From Candidatus Iainarchaeum sp. (lineage in GTDB: Archaea; Iainarchaeota; Iainarchaeia; Iainarchaeales; JAXPJC01), in contig JACPJC010000005.1 in the NCBI GenBank assembly GCA_016187745.1, positions 256,308-298,436 of the forward strand: a stretch of DNA of 42,129 bases. Direction: 5' to 3'. The position numbers were made by a program, and so were the translations under genes. The stretch's first letter is position 1, and each line of letters starts with the position of its first letter. Of the stretch, positions 15,053 to 24,915 are shown one piece after another. Below the pieces are notes generated by a model. That model ran no database searches. It saw only the letters and a list, made by a program, of their open reading frames with translations, and was not told the origin of the DNA.

Positions 15053-18000
15053 TTGGGTGTGCAAGTGGACATAAAGGAAAAGTTGCTTTCATACTGGGCT
15101 GCCTTCATCGCGCTATTGAAAAAAGGCTATTTCGCGCTGGAAGACAGGTACTATGCGGCTCTTGACTGGCTGAACCAGTACATCCCTGTTTACAAGGTCA
15201 TTGACCCCATAGACAGGCATTTCCCGAGCTTCATTTTATTCATTATCATAATGATAGGCCTGGTTGCAGGAATACTGATGATGTTCCTGTTCCCGCCTTC
15301 ACTGCAATCCTATAACGCAACGCTTGTTGTTATTGACGCGGACTCCAAGGATACCCTCCCCGGGCTTGATGTGTTTTTCAGCTATCTGGACAAGAACGCA
15401 AGCGCGAAAACCGGCAAGTTCGGAGAAATAAAACTGGAAAACCTCATGGGAACAGTAAGCGTGAATGTAAAAGTAGGGAGGACAAAGATATATGGGGAGC
15501 TTGAGAAGACAATTGTTGTTAGCGATTCAGGGCCCTATTACCTTGCATTGATGGGCGGGGGCGCAACTTTCAAGATTGTAAAAACAATCGTTGTGAAGGA
15601 CAGGACAACAAACCTTCCGATACAGAATAAAAAAATGAGCATTGAATTCTCCTGCTCATTGGCCGGAATTTCAAAATGGACCAAGAGTGCGGGCACGCCT
15701 GAGTATGAAGAGGCTGTTCCAATAAACTGCGGCACAATGCGCGCGGGAGTTTCAGTTCCGGGCTATGAGTTCCAGGAAAAGGACCTTGTGGGCGAAAAGA
15801 CGAATTTCCTCCTCAATCCGACAGGCGATAGGGACGATGAAAAGGGGACAATCGTTGTTTATGTGAAGTCAGCTGAAGATGAAAGCCCGCTCCCGGAAAT
15901 GGGCATTTACCTTTACGGCGCGGATGGCACGCAGAAGAACGTCGGGATTTCCGACGAGTCAGGCAGCTATGTGTTTGAGGTAAATCCGGGAAAATATCAT
16001 GCGAGCGCCATGGACTCAACAGGGGCGTATGCGCCTGCTGAAAGCGCAATAAAGCAGGTGAACTCGAACGATGTCGTGCAGATTAATCTCATTATGATTC
16101 CTGTCGCGGATGCGAACAGGATAAAGCTGCTTGCAAGGCTTGTTGATTCCGGCACAAATGAGGCGGTAAGCGATGCGGAATTCAAGCTTTTCGTTGACAA
16201 TGCCGAAATCAAATCCTATACCTCAGACGCAAACGGATTTGTTGTTGTGCGCGGGATTGAAGAGGGCCATGAATTCTCTGCAGTAATAACCCATCCGGAT
16301 TATGTTACGCAGATTGCCGAGTCAATAGACCCCATAAAGGAAACTGAGAACAATGCAACAGTAATTCAATTAGAGCGCGCTTACAGGCCCGCGTGCGGCA
16401 ATGGGATTATTGAACTCGGGGAGAGCTGCGATTCCGGGGAATTGAATGACATGACCTGCCAAACATTCGGCTTCCCCTCCGGAAATCTCAAATGCTCATC
16501 CACCTGTCAACTGGACACTTCAGAATGCGTTGCCCAGCCCTCCTGCGGAAACGGGATAATTGACCTGGGCGAAACCTGCGACACCAAAGGCCCTAACTTT
16601 GACAACAAGACCTGCAGCAGCTTTGATGATTTTTCCGGCGGAACACTATCATGCTCATCCTCCTGCCAGGTAAGCACAGCGAACTGCACCCATACCCCTG
16701 TAGTATATGGCGACGGGGTAATAGGCCCCGGCGAGGTATGCGATTCAGACAATCTTGATGGAAAAACATGCAGCACATTCGGATTGTCAGGCGACGGGCT
16801 AAGCTGCGTAGCACCGGGCTACTTTGACACATCAGGCTGCACAGGCCCTGCGGGAATCTGCAATGACTCTGTAATAAATCCCGGGGAAAGCTGCGATGGA
16901 ACAAACCTTGCGAACCTCACATGCCTGAGCATAGATTCCTTCACTTCAGGCACCTTAGGCTGCACATCAGGCTGCAATCTCGACTCAACCAACTGCGGCT
17001 ATGAAAACGGCTTCTGCGGCGATGGCGCTGTAGGAACCGGAGAAACCTGCGACATATTGGGGCCGAACCTTGACGGAAAGGCCTGCAATGACTTTGATGA
17101 TTTCCTTGAGGACGAAGGCGCACTGCAATGCAGGAGCAGCTGCACTATAGATACCTCAGGATGCGTTGCGCCCCCGACATGCGGCAACGGGCTGATAGAC
17201 CCCGGAGAAAGCTGCGACGGGAGCAATCTCGCAAACCTCACATGCGGGGATATAGATTCCTTCGATCCTGGCACATTAAGCTGCACTGACACATGCACAA
17301 TTGATACGAGCTCATGCCCCTGCACAGTCCCCGGGGAATGCCCAAATGTCGGTTCTGCAATAATAAGCGTTTCTGATGAAAGCGCAGAGCCTGTGGAAGG
17401 CGCGGAAGCGCACTTATACAAAACAACCAGCCCCGGGCTTGATCTTGGCAGAAAATTCACCGGCTCGGATGGAAAAACAGCAGAATATGAAAATCTTGGT
17501 GCGGGAGAATACTTTGCAACAGCCTCAAACAATACCGGGAGCGGAACTTCCCCGGAAAAGGACCTTATCCTGAACCAAACAATTGAGCTGCCTGTTGCTC
17601 TCACGCTTGGAGAATCTGCAATTGAGGTTTATGTTTCGGATTCAGAAGGAACCGCAATAGGCGGCGCGCAGGTTAATTTTTATGAGGAGAGCGACGGAAG
17701 GCAGATAGGGAGCACAACAACAGACGCTTCAGGAAAGGCGGAAAAAAGCCTGAGGGTAGACCTCAACCCCTACATTGTTGTTTCCGCCACCGGTTATTTG
17801 CAATATACAACAACATCAATTGCGCTTGTGAAGGACAATATTGCAAAAATTTATGTGACGCTCTATGAAAATGTTGATGTTGAAAATGAGCTTGACATTG
17901 AAATTGCGGGAGTGTATGATGCTTTGGTGAATGGAAGGGAAGTCAATCAGCTGGCTTCCGGGAGGGGATATTACTTCAGGTTCAATGTGATTGTTCCGAA

Positions 18001-21000
18001 CAATGCGGCATACGGTGATGTAATTGCGCATTTGCGCACAGATTTGGACAGCATACTCAATGCAAGTTCTGCGGACATGAAATTCTGGATCAAGGCAATT
18101 TCAGTCAGCGGCGCAAGTGCAATAAAATCCGCAACATTTGACCCGAATGACCCGTACTCAAACCAGAACGAAGTTGAAACTGACGCAAAGCAGGCAAACA
18201 TCTCCTTCGGGGATTTGGATGCAGGGGTTTATGAGCTCTATGCGCAGGCCTACATAAAATCAGGCCTTCCCGACGGCACGCTCATTGAGCTGCACTATTC
18301 CGCAAAATCAGATGAATTTTCAACAAACTCATTTACTGAGCAATATCACATTGGAGACCCGTTCTGCACCGGCTGCACATTCGCATATGCGTTTTCCCTT
18401 GACGGAAGCTCAATTGACCCGAATGCAACTACAGAGCTGCTGCAGGATATTGATTATGAACTGGGCTACGAAATCTACAATGCAGGCGATGTTGATTATA
18501 ATAATGTAACGGCAGGATTTTCCGACAGCGCAAATGCGCTCATCCTCGACCCAACAAGCTCATCACTCGGCAGCATTGATTCCAAGGCAACAGTTTCCGA
18601 TTCACTTTCAATGGAAGCAAGGGCGGAAGTTGCGCTTACGCAACTGCTCCTGCAGTTAAGCCCTAATGCAAAAGACAACAATGCTACAGCAAATTTCAAG
18701 GTGCTTGCAAAGAATCCCATGGTGATTTCCGCATCCCCGCAGTATTTGTATCCGAGGATCCGCAATATCCTCAAGCTTGCGGTTTCTGATGGTTCAGGGC
18801 ATGCGATTGAGGGCGCGCTTTTGAAATTAAGCCTTGATTCGGATTTCACTGGCATACTTGCCTCCGGGGACACTGCGGCTGATGGCACAAAGCGCTTCAA
18901 TATCGACGCGCTGGAGCCAGATACAATAATTTACATAAGCGCCGAAAAGCCGAATTACATTGCGGAATATGCGGAAGTGGAAGTGAAGGATGCTTATTAC
19001 CCCCCCGCAGGCGCGGATTTCTCCTGCCTTGAAATTGAGGATGTTGATGGAACTGACATAGGCAATGACGGGCTGCCTGATGTGAACATACTGAAGGGCT
19101 GGCACTCAACATTCAAAATAAACTCATTGGAATGTTCGGAAGATTCCTCAATAACGCTTTCCTCCGAGCTCTCGCTTTCAAGCGACGCTTCCAGCTGCTC
19201 AAACCCCTCAACCTCCCTGAGCGTTGACCTGCAAACAACGGATTCAAAGACCCTGTGCGTCCTTGCCAACAAATACCAGGGGGAATATCCTGTTTATGTC
19301 AATGCGCAGTTCGCAAGCAGCACTGAATCCTCGCGCATTGCAGAGCTTACAGTTTATGCCTATGACACAAGCTCCTGCTTCTGGATTGACAAGACCGCAT
19401 TTGATGTTTTCAATAATGTAGATTCAGGAACAATAAGCAACAAGTGCTATTCCTATGTTGAAGATTCCAATTACCCCTATCTGATTTCAGATACTGAAGC
19501 AGTTGCATTCCCGCTTACAACAGAACCAATAAATGAGGAAATCCTGATGCTTGAGAACTTCAAGGGACTGGAGCTTACAAAAGATGCAAACAGTGTAGAC
19601 TTTAATATAAGCGTTACAGGGAAAGCAAGCGTTGAACTGAAGCAGGCGGATATTTACATGCAGTCAGGCGCTATACAAGAGATTCCTGGCGCTATACAAA
19701 AGACTCAAATATTGTTCTGCCCGGAATCAGGGCATTCCACTGAGTGGGGCGACCAGGATTATTTGGTTAAAGACGAGCTGGTTGAAAACAACAATTTATA
19801 TTGCCTGATATGGGATAATGAAGACAGCACAAGCCCGACCTTGCTGCATGTTATGGAGCCGGGCTTTGCCTATATTTTTGATCCCCAATATGGGGGGGAG
19901 CCCGAATACACATTTGACAATTATCCAATTGTTGGGCAGCTCTGCGAAGCCATTGCAGCAACAAGCACCATGCCTCAATCAGGAACCGCGGAATGGGATA
20001 CGGAAACAGGAATAATTACCTCTCTGACAAGCCCAGATGATGTTTCAGGAACACAGCAGGGCTGCCTCGATGCTTTGCATTACAGCGAAAATGCGGATGC
20101 TTATGAAGAAACCCGGGGGCGGGATGAAGTTACTGTGGCAGGCAAACATGCCCTTTCAGTCCAGACCTCCCAGAATATCTGGAACTCAATTACCGCGCAG
20201 TACTATCCTGATTATTACCCGACAGTTGATGCGAACGGCTGGGTTGAGAATTATGGCACAGCAGGCAGAAACCAAACACTCTTCTGCCCGACAAATTCAG
20301 AATATAATATTAGCCCCGGGGAAGGGGCATATTATGTTGAGAGTGAAATTATAGAAGGGGATAATTTATACTGCACAGTATGGAGCGCCCCGGACCATGG
20401 GCATATGAAAATACTGCACGTTACTGCGGAGGGAGAAGGCAAATTCTTTGATGTGGAGCATGTTTCACAGGAAACAAACTTTACCGCATACAATACTGTA
20501 GATGAGCTCTGTGATGTAATTAACTACGCAGACACCAGAGACGAGTTCGGTACAATGTCATGGGATTCGGAAGGCCAGATAACGGGCATGACTTTTGGCT
20601 CGGATGAAGAGGTAACAACAGTTGAGCGCTGCAAGGAAGGGATAGATTACGGCAGCGCAAGCGCATTTGGAGACGCACTATCAGAAGCGGCATGGCAGGC
20701 TTTGTCGCAGATTTGCGGAGTTCAGCCTACGGAAACCAGTTCCCAGCAAACAATATCCGGGGAAACGACATGCAAGTCAACACAAAAAACAACTGTAGCT
20801 GGGCCAGTATCACCACTCGCTTGGGCTATTGCGGGTGGTTATTCTTGCGGCATGGCTAATGTGTTCGGAAATGATGGCCAATGTTCTGAAGGATATACAT
20901 ATGAAGGTTATGCGGGCGAAATCACATCGGATGAGCAATATATATGCGTTCGTACCTGCGCAAAAACATACACTACATCCTGTGATGCGAGCTGCAATTC

Positions 21001-23536
21001 CGGCGATGAGCAGGTTTCCTCAACATGCGCAACAACTACAGCAACAGAATCAACTAAACTATCCCCTGAGGAAATAGCACAGGCGCAGGAAGCATGCGAT
21101 GCATATGCAGGATTGGGCGCGGATGCAAAGGCGGATAAAATGAGGATTGAGGTTGATGTGCCTGATGCTAATTCAAATCCAAAGCTGGATCTTGCAAAAT
21201 GGACCTACATAAGGACAAAGCCGAATGCGCCGGAAATAACATTTGATGTTGAGAATGTTTCGCTTGACGGGACGCAGTATGCGGTCATTACGGTAAGGGA
21301 TTACACAACAGATGCGCCGCAGCCGGAAATGCAGGACATCGCCTTGAATTGGGCGGTCAGTGGAATGGTTAATGAAACCTCAGAGCAGCAAGTTCCGGTA
21401 ACAGAAACAGGCGCATTCACAATCCAAAACCCGGAAGTCGGGAGGGTTTATGAGGTCGGAACATACGCCCTGGAGGCAGCGCCTGAGGTATCAGACTGGA
21501 AGTGGCTTTTGCGCATTGAGGGCGATGAAGCCTTTGTTGTTGATGCCACTGACACTTTCATAGTAAATCCAGATGGCGCATGGGTCCACTTAAGCAGTTC
21601 AGGCAACTGGCCATATGGGATAGTAACAGGCCTGCCTGCGGAAAATGCGCCCGTATCAAACTCAGGCACATTCACATTTGAAAACCCCTATCCTCTGCCG
21701 TCGCAAACAGCTGAAATTGCAGTTGAAGCCCTGGGCCTGCCCGGCAGCCTGCCAAATTGCATAGGGACTTCAGGGGATAATTGCGGCGGCAACATAAACA
21801 TACGCAGTTTCGGGTCCTATCAAATCATGAATTACACTGATGAAGAATTCAATATTCATTTTTTTGATAGCGGCGATGATGGCAGGGCAGTATTCTTCGC
21901 GGGCATAAAATACAAGAGCTATCTGCCTGCGGAATATTCAGTAAGCGATGACTCCGACCTGGTTGAAGTGTTCATTGACCCGAGCTCCAAGAAGGTTTAT
22001 GCGAAGGTTCTTGGAACCCCCGCGCCAACAACTTTAAGAGAGGAGAAATTCCACGTCAAATTGCAGAGCGGCTACGCAAACTTGTGCTACGGGCGCGATG
22101 ATGTTCCCGGGAATTTCGGAAGCGAGAAGGTTCCTAAAGTGAAGTTTGACTGGGACTGGAGCAATATTGCAATTGATGCCTGCGACCCAAGCAGCATAAA
22201 TGCGGTTTACTGCGATGCCACTCAATTCAGCGTTTCACTGATGAAGCGCATTGAAATGATTGACAATCTGATGAACGTTGACAACAACTATAATGGCGCG
22301 GAGCAATACAAGCATTTCAGCGCATATCTCATGAAGGATGGCTACTCCGAAGACTTCCAGGAGGATTTCGCAAATTATTATGCAAATACATTCTTCGGCG
22401 CAGGCTCCTGGTTTGCTGAAGGCGGCACGGCATTTGCGAATATATTTAAGGACCCTGTGAGATTTGTATTTACAGACTTTAATTCAACCGGCGCTAATCC
22501 GAGGGAAAATGTAAAGCCGCTTGCATCCCCCGGGCTGTATAATGCGGACATAGGGCTTGTGTATGACAATGCTGATGTGAATGATTTCTTCTCCGCTGGC
22601 GCGAACCCTAATGTAACTGTAAGCGTATATCTCACGCTTGTTGAGGTTCCTGAAAACGACAATCCGTTCTATTATCTGCCTTTCAACGGCAGCATCGGAA
22701 TGGAGGAAGGAGTATATGCAAGGGCGGGCTACGGGCTTGGATATGAGGGCGCAGAGCTTCTTATTTCCCAGAACGACGATACGGGGAGCATAAAAACCGC
22801 AACGTCCTCATCAAACAACACAATTGCAACAGAAAAATACACTGACTTTGACACGGTGAATATAACCTACTCAGGAAGCGTGCTGATGGCAACCCCGGAT
22901 TCGGTAAGTTTGCTGCCCAGCGATGCAACCCCGGTATTGATGCGCGTAAAGGAGCATTCAGGATACGCTGATGCCTTCTACAGCCTGCGCGACGGGGATG
23001 CAAGGTTCGGCACAAATGCCGATTACATGGCCTCATGGACTGGGATAGCAAGCAGCAATGACTGCAGGGACTTTGCGGGAAATGCGCTTTACAGCAACAG
23101 GCGCGATTACCTTGCAAACAACATAACGCATCATGCAACTATGGAGCCAAGCGATATTGGGGATAGCGCATTCGGATTCTCATGGGAAAGCGCTGATACT
23201 GATGCGGACATATACCTGCGCTCAATTTTATATGCGCCGATAGGGAACACAATTGACTTATTCCCTGCATATTCTGATAACCCGCTGTTCGTTTCGCCTG
23301 TGGAGCAAATAACAGAAACAACAAAGCCAATAAGGCTGAATTACACATCAGCAGTCCTCAATAGCGGAGAGCCAATAATAAGCTCTATTGAGGATGTCTT
23401 CGATCTTGCAAATGAAGACAAATTATGCATTGCAAGCTCCGCAGGAAATATTGACTTCTACTGGAACCCGGAATTCATCTCCGAGGCGCTGAAGCCCTAT
23501 TCCGATGAAGTGAATGAGATTCTCTGCAGGGATTAG
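15053..23536 (+). CDS. Giant membrane-anchored surface protein with cysteine-rich repeats
   Basis: A 2827-residue protein. The N-terminal 57 residues are cytoplasmic, one membrane segment spans residues 58-81 (FILFIIIMIGLVAGILMMFL), and the rest is exterior. In order: beta domains of carboxypeptidase-regulatory type (about 85-440), six tandem cysteine-rich repeats (448-757) with the pattern CGNGxxxxGExCD...C...C...C, two further regulatory-type beta domains (about 765-920), long beta-rich segments, a duplicated cysteine-containing module (about 1551-1690 and 1738-1880), a Cys/Thr-rich stretch, and a large C-terminal region. Many N-x-S/T sites suggest glycosylation. The start is TTG at 15053; GTG codons at 15059 and 15065 are alternatives. 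It is probably a cell-surface adhesin, envelope component or contact protein; the function is inferred only from its architecture. Confidence 0.8.
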   Translation: MGVQVDIKEKLLSYWAAFIALLKKGYFALEDRYYAALDWLNQYIPVYKVIDPIDRHFPSFILFIIIMIGLVAGILMMFLFPPSLQSYNATLVVIDADSKDTLPGLDVFFSYLDKNASAKTGKFGEIKLENLMGTVSVNVKVGRTKIYGELEKTIVVSDSGPYYLALMGGGATFKIVKTIVVKDRTTNLPIQNKKMSIEFSCSLAGISKWTKSAGTPEYEEAVPINCGTMRAGVSVPGYEFQEKDLVGEKTNFLLNPTGDRDDEKGTIVVYVKSAEDESPLPEMGIYLYGADGTQKNVGISDESGSYVFEVNPGKYHASAMDSTGAYAPAESAIKQVNSNDVVQINLIMIPVADANRIKLLARLVDSGTNEAVSDAEFKLFVDNAEIKSYTSDANGFVVVRGIEEGHEFSAVITHPDYVTQIAESIDPIKETENNATVIQLERAYRPACGNGIIELGESCDSGELNDMTCQTFGFPSGNLKCSSTCQLDTSECVAQPSCGNGIIDLGETCDTKGPNFDNKTCSSFDDFSGGTLSCSSSCQVSTANCTHTPVVYGDGVIGPGEVCDSDNLDGKTCSTFGLSGDGLSCVAPGYFDTSGCTGPAGICNDSVINPGESCDGTNLANLTCLSIDSFTSGTLGCTSGCNLDSTNCGYENGFCGDGAVGTGETCDILGPNLDGKACNDFDDFLEDEGALQCRSSCTIDTSGCVAPPTCGNGLIDPGESCDGSNLANLTCGDIDSFDPGTLSCTDTCTIDTSSCPCTVPGECPNVGSAIISVSDESAEPVEGAEAHLYKTTSPGLDLGRKFTGSDGKTAEYENLGAGEYFATASNNTGSGTSPEKDLILNQTIELPVALTLGESAIEVYVSDSEGTAIGGAQVNFYEESDGRQIGSTTTDASGKAEKSLRVDLNPYIVVSATGYLQYTTTSIALVKDNIAKIYVTLYENVDVENELDIEIAGVYDALVNGREVNQLASGRGYYFRFNVIVPNNAAYGDVIAHLRTDLDSILNASSADMKFWIKAISVSGASAIKSATFDPNDPYSNQNEVETDAKQANISFGDLDAGVYELYAQAYIKSGLPDGTLIELHYSAKSDEFSTNSFTEQYHIGDPFCTGCTFAYAFSLDGSSIDPNATTELLQDIDYELGYEIYNAGDVDYNNVTAGFSDSANALILDPTSSSLGSIDSKATVSDSLSMEARAEVALTQLLLQLSPNAKDNNATANFKVLAKNPMVISASPQYLYPRIRNILKLAVSDGSGHAIEGALLKLSLDSDFTGILASGDTAADGTKRFNIDALEPDTIIYISAEKPNYIAEYAEVEVKDAYYPPAGADFSCLEIEDVDGTDIGNDGLPDVNILKGWHSTFKINSLECSEDSSITLSSELSLSSDASSCSNPSTSLSVDLQTTDSKTLCVLANKYQGEYPVYVNAQFASSTESSRIAELTVYAYDTSSCFWIDKTAFDVFNNVDSGTISNKCYSYVEDSNYPYLISDTEAVAFPLTTEPINEEILMLENFKGLELTKDANSVDFNISVTGKASVELKQADIYMQSGAIQEIPGAIQKTQILFCPESGHSTEWGDQDYLVKDELVENNNLYCLIWDNEDSTSPTLLHVMEPGFAYIFDPQYGGEPEYTFDNYPIVGQLCEAIAATSTMPQSGTAEWDTETGIITSLTSPDDVSGTQQGCLDALHYSENADAYEETRGRDEVTVAGKHALSVQTSQNIWNSITAQYYPDYYPTVDANGWVENYGTAGRNQTLFCPTNSEYNISPGEGAYYVESEIIEGDNLYCTVWSAPDHGHMKILHVTAEGEGKFFDVEHVSQETNFTAYNTVDELCDVINYADTRDEFGTMSWDSEGQITGMTFGSDEEVTTVERCKEGIDYGSASAFGDALSEAAWQALSQICGVQPTETSSQQTISGETTCKSTQKTTVAGPVSPLAWAIAGGYSCGMANVFGNDGQCSEGYTYEGYAGEITSDEQYICVRTCAKTYTTSCDASCNSGDEQVSSTCATTTATESTKLSPEEIAQAQEACDAYAGLGADAKADKMRIEVDVPDANSNPKLDLAKWTYIRTKPNAPEITFDVENVSLDGTQYAVITVRDYTTDAPQPEMQDIALNWAVSGMVNETSEQQVPVTETGAFTIQNPEVGRVYEVGTYALEAAPEVSDWKWLLRIEGDEAFVVDATDTFIVNPDGAWVHLSSSGNWPYGIVTGLPAENAPVSNSGTFTFENPYPLPSQTAEIAVEALGLPGSLPNCIGTSGDNCGGNINIRSFGSYQIMNYTDEEFNIHFFDSGDDGRAVFFAGIKYKSYLPAEYSVSDDSDLVEVFIDPSSKKVYAKVLGTPAPTTLREEKFHVKLQSGYANLCYGRDDVPGNFGSEKVPKVKFDWDWSNIAIDACDPSSINAVYCDATQFSVSLMKRIEMIDNLMNVDNNYNGAEQYKHFSAYLMKDGYSEDFQEDFANYYANTFFGAGSWFAEGGTAFANIFKDPVRFVFTDFNSTGANPRENVKPLASPGLYNADIGLVYDNADVNDFFSAGANPNVTVSVYLTLVEVPENDNPFYYLPFNGSIGMEEGVYARAGYGLGYEGAELLISQNDDTGSIKTATSSSNNTIATEKYTDFDTVNITYSGSVLMATPDSVSLLPSDATPVLMRVKEHSGYADAFYSLRDGDARFGTNADYMASWTGIASSNDCRDFAGNALYSNRRDYLANNITHHATMEPSDIGDSAFGFSWESADTDADIYLRSILYAPIGNTIDLFPAYSDNPLFVSPVEQITETTKPIRLNYTSAVLNSGEPIISSIEDVFDLANEDKLCIASSAGNIDFYWNPEFISEALKPYSDEVNEILCRD
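16394..17332 (+). repeat. Six tandem cysteine-rich repeats within the giant protein
   Basis: Units of about 50 residues with consensus CGNGxIxxGExCD, then TC, a phenylalanine-rich spacer (SFDDF, DSFTSG), C-x3-C and a last C preceded by DTS. They resemble the Myxococcus-type disulfide repeats/DUF4215-like units. Unit 3 has YGDG and unit 4 CNDS in place of CGNG, so those two have lost part of the first motif. Confidence 0.75.
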
Positions 23537-23596
23537 GCAGAGACATTAAGCGATAGAACATTTAACATCGGCTATTTTGCACCAACCAGAGCTGAA

Positions 23597-24826
23597 TTAT
23601 CTTGCTTTGCTTGAGAAATAATCGAATATCCGCCTGCCCCTTTCGGGAAGGCTCATGCCCTCCGTAAGCATTTTGAGATTCTCAAAATCCCTCTGGCTTG
23701 CATTTTCCGCTGCATCCATGACTTCAAGCACCCTATTTGAATCAATCCTGGCAGGAATTCCATATTTTTCAACAGCATCAGCCAACAAAGCCCTGTTCAT
23801 CAGCAGATCGTTTATTTTTGCATGCTCATTCTTGCCTAGCATCCTGATGATTTTAGTCTGGCTTGATGCCCGAATAGGCTCTATAACCTCAAACTCAACT
23901 GATTTCAGGCGCCTTGCCAACTGCTCCAGATAAACATCCGAATGCGTGCTGCCCACCTGATAGAGAATTCTTATCTGCTCATTCTTGGCCAAATCAGGAA
24001 AATCCCTCTCAATCTCGGCAATTACCTTCGGTATGTGTTCGCTGATGTGCCTGTTCCTGAGGGCATTATTCTTCGCATGCATAGCTAATGATTCAGAATA
24101 GATCCTTTTGTGCTCTTCCAGGCTTTTTGCATTCTGTATCTTGTAGGACAAGTCTCCAAACCTTTCGGCGGCTGATTTGAAATAGCCAAGATCTTTCTCG
24201 CCTGCAGCCTCTATTGATTTCAGTTTAAAGCCCTTTTTCGCAATTAAAGGGGTTATGCCATGAGTGAACTCTGGAAAGGGCGCCTCAACATATGCATTTA
24301 TGAATGCCCTGATTTCCTGGGCGCTTTTTCCTGATTCTATTATATTTCTGAGGTCATTCAGCATGCCGGCATATCTCTTTTCATGCTCAATCCTGTCCTT
24401 TGCTGAAAAGCCGGCTGTTTCTACCCCAAACACATGGAAGGGCTGCTTGTTCTTTTCATAACTTTCAATGACTGATTCAAAAAGCCTTACATCCCGCTTG
24501 TATGCATGGGGCGCAAACACAAAAACAATCTTGTATTTTTTCTTTGCCCCAAGCCAGTATGGAAGCCTGCGCATTGCCCACTTGCTGCCATACAATGCAG
24601 CGATGCCAAGCCCTGCGGCAATGGCGCTTCTTTTTATAAATTCCCTTCTGCCCATGGCATTGATTGGCTTGTGGTGGAATTCCTGCCTGAATGCCTGCCC
24701 GGTTTTTCTAAAAAGCCTGGCAAGCCAATTCCTGCCCTGTCTTAGTGATTCCCTTTTTGTTTTTTCCATTAACTTTCTTTTAGCCAGGGCTTCCCTTCTG
24801 CGCTCACTTCTGCTTCTTGCCGGCAT
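23597..24826 (-). CDS. Hypothetical protein with a twin-arginine-like membrane segment
   Basis: A 409-residue protein that I do not recognise. Residues 1-57 are very basic (RSRSERRREALAKRK). Residues 58-80 read MGRREFIKRSAIAAGLGIAALYG, quoted in part as GRREFIKRS plus a hydrophobic run, which is a good twin-arginine (Tat) signal or a signal anchor. The rest is mostly alpha/beta and helical and includes KIVFVFAPHAYKRD, VFGVETAG, ILYQVGSTHSDVYLEQLARR and a C-terminal helical part. The ATG at 24826 is supported by a TATA box (TTTATATAAAAGG on the minus strand) about 25 bases upstream; the ATG at 24655 would give a textbook Tat substrate. It lies convergent to the giant surface protein gene and may belong to the same envelope region. 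Confidence 0.6.
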   Translation of the reverse strand: MPARSRSERRREALAKRKLMEKTKRESLRQGRNWLARLFRKTGQAFRQEFHHKPINAMGRREFIKRSAIAAGLGIAALYGSKWAMRRLPYWLGAKKKYKIVFVFAPHAYKRDVRLFESVIESYEKNKQPFHVFGVETAGFSAKDRIEHEKRYAGMLNDLRNIIESGKSAQEIRAFINAYVEAPFPEFTHGITPLIAKKGFKLKSIEAAGEKDLGYFKSAAERFGDLSYKIQNAKSLEEHKRIYSESLAMHAKNNALRNRHISEHIPKVIAEIERDFPDLAKNEQIRILYQVGSTHSDVYLEQLARRLKSVEFEVIEPIRASSQTKIIRMLGKNEHAKINDLLMNRALLADAVEKYGIPARIDSNRVLEVMDAAENASQRDFENLKMLTEGMSLPERGRRIFDYFSSKAR

Positions 24827-24915
24827 AATTAAACCTTATTTTTCCTTTTATATAAATTCAGTGGTTTGGCATTTCCTTCCAAACCCATTAAAATATTTTG
24901 CAATCCGTATAGTTT

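Noticed and set aside
16394..17332. CRISPR-like regular repeats
   Set aside because: The periodic similarity is coding (cysteine-rich protein repeats) with varied third positions, not direct DNA repeats with spacers.
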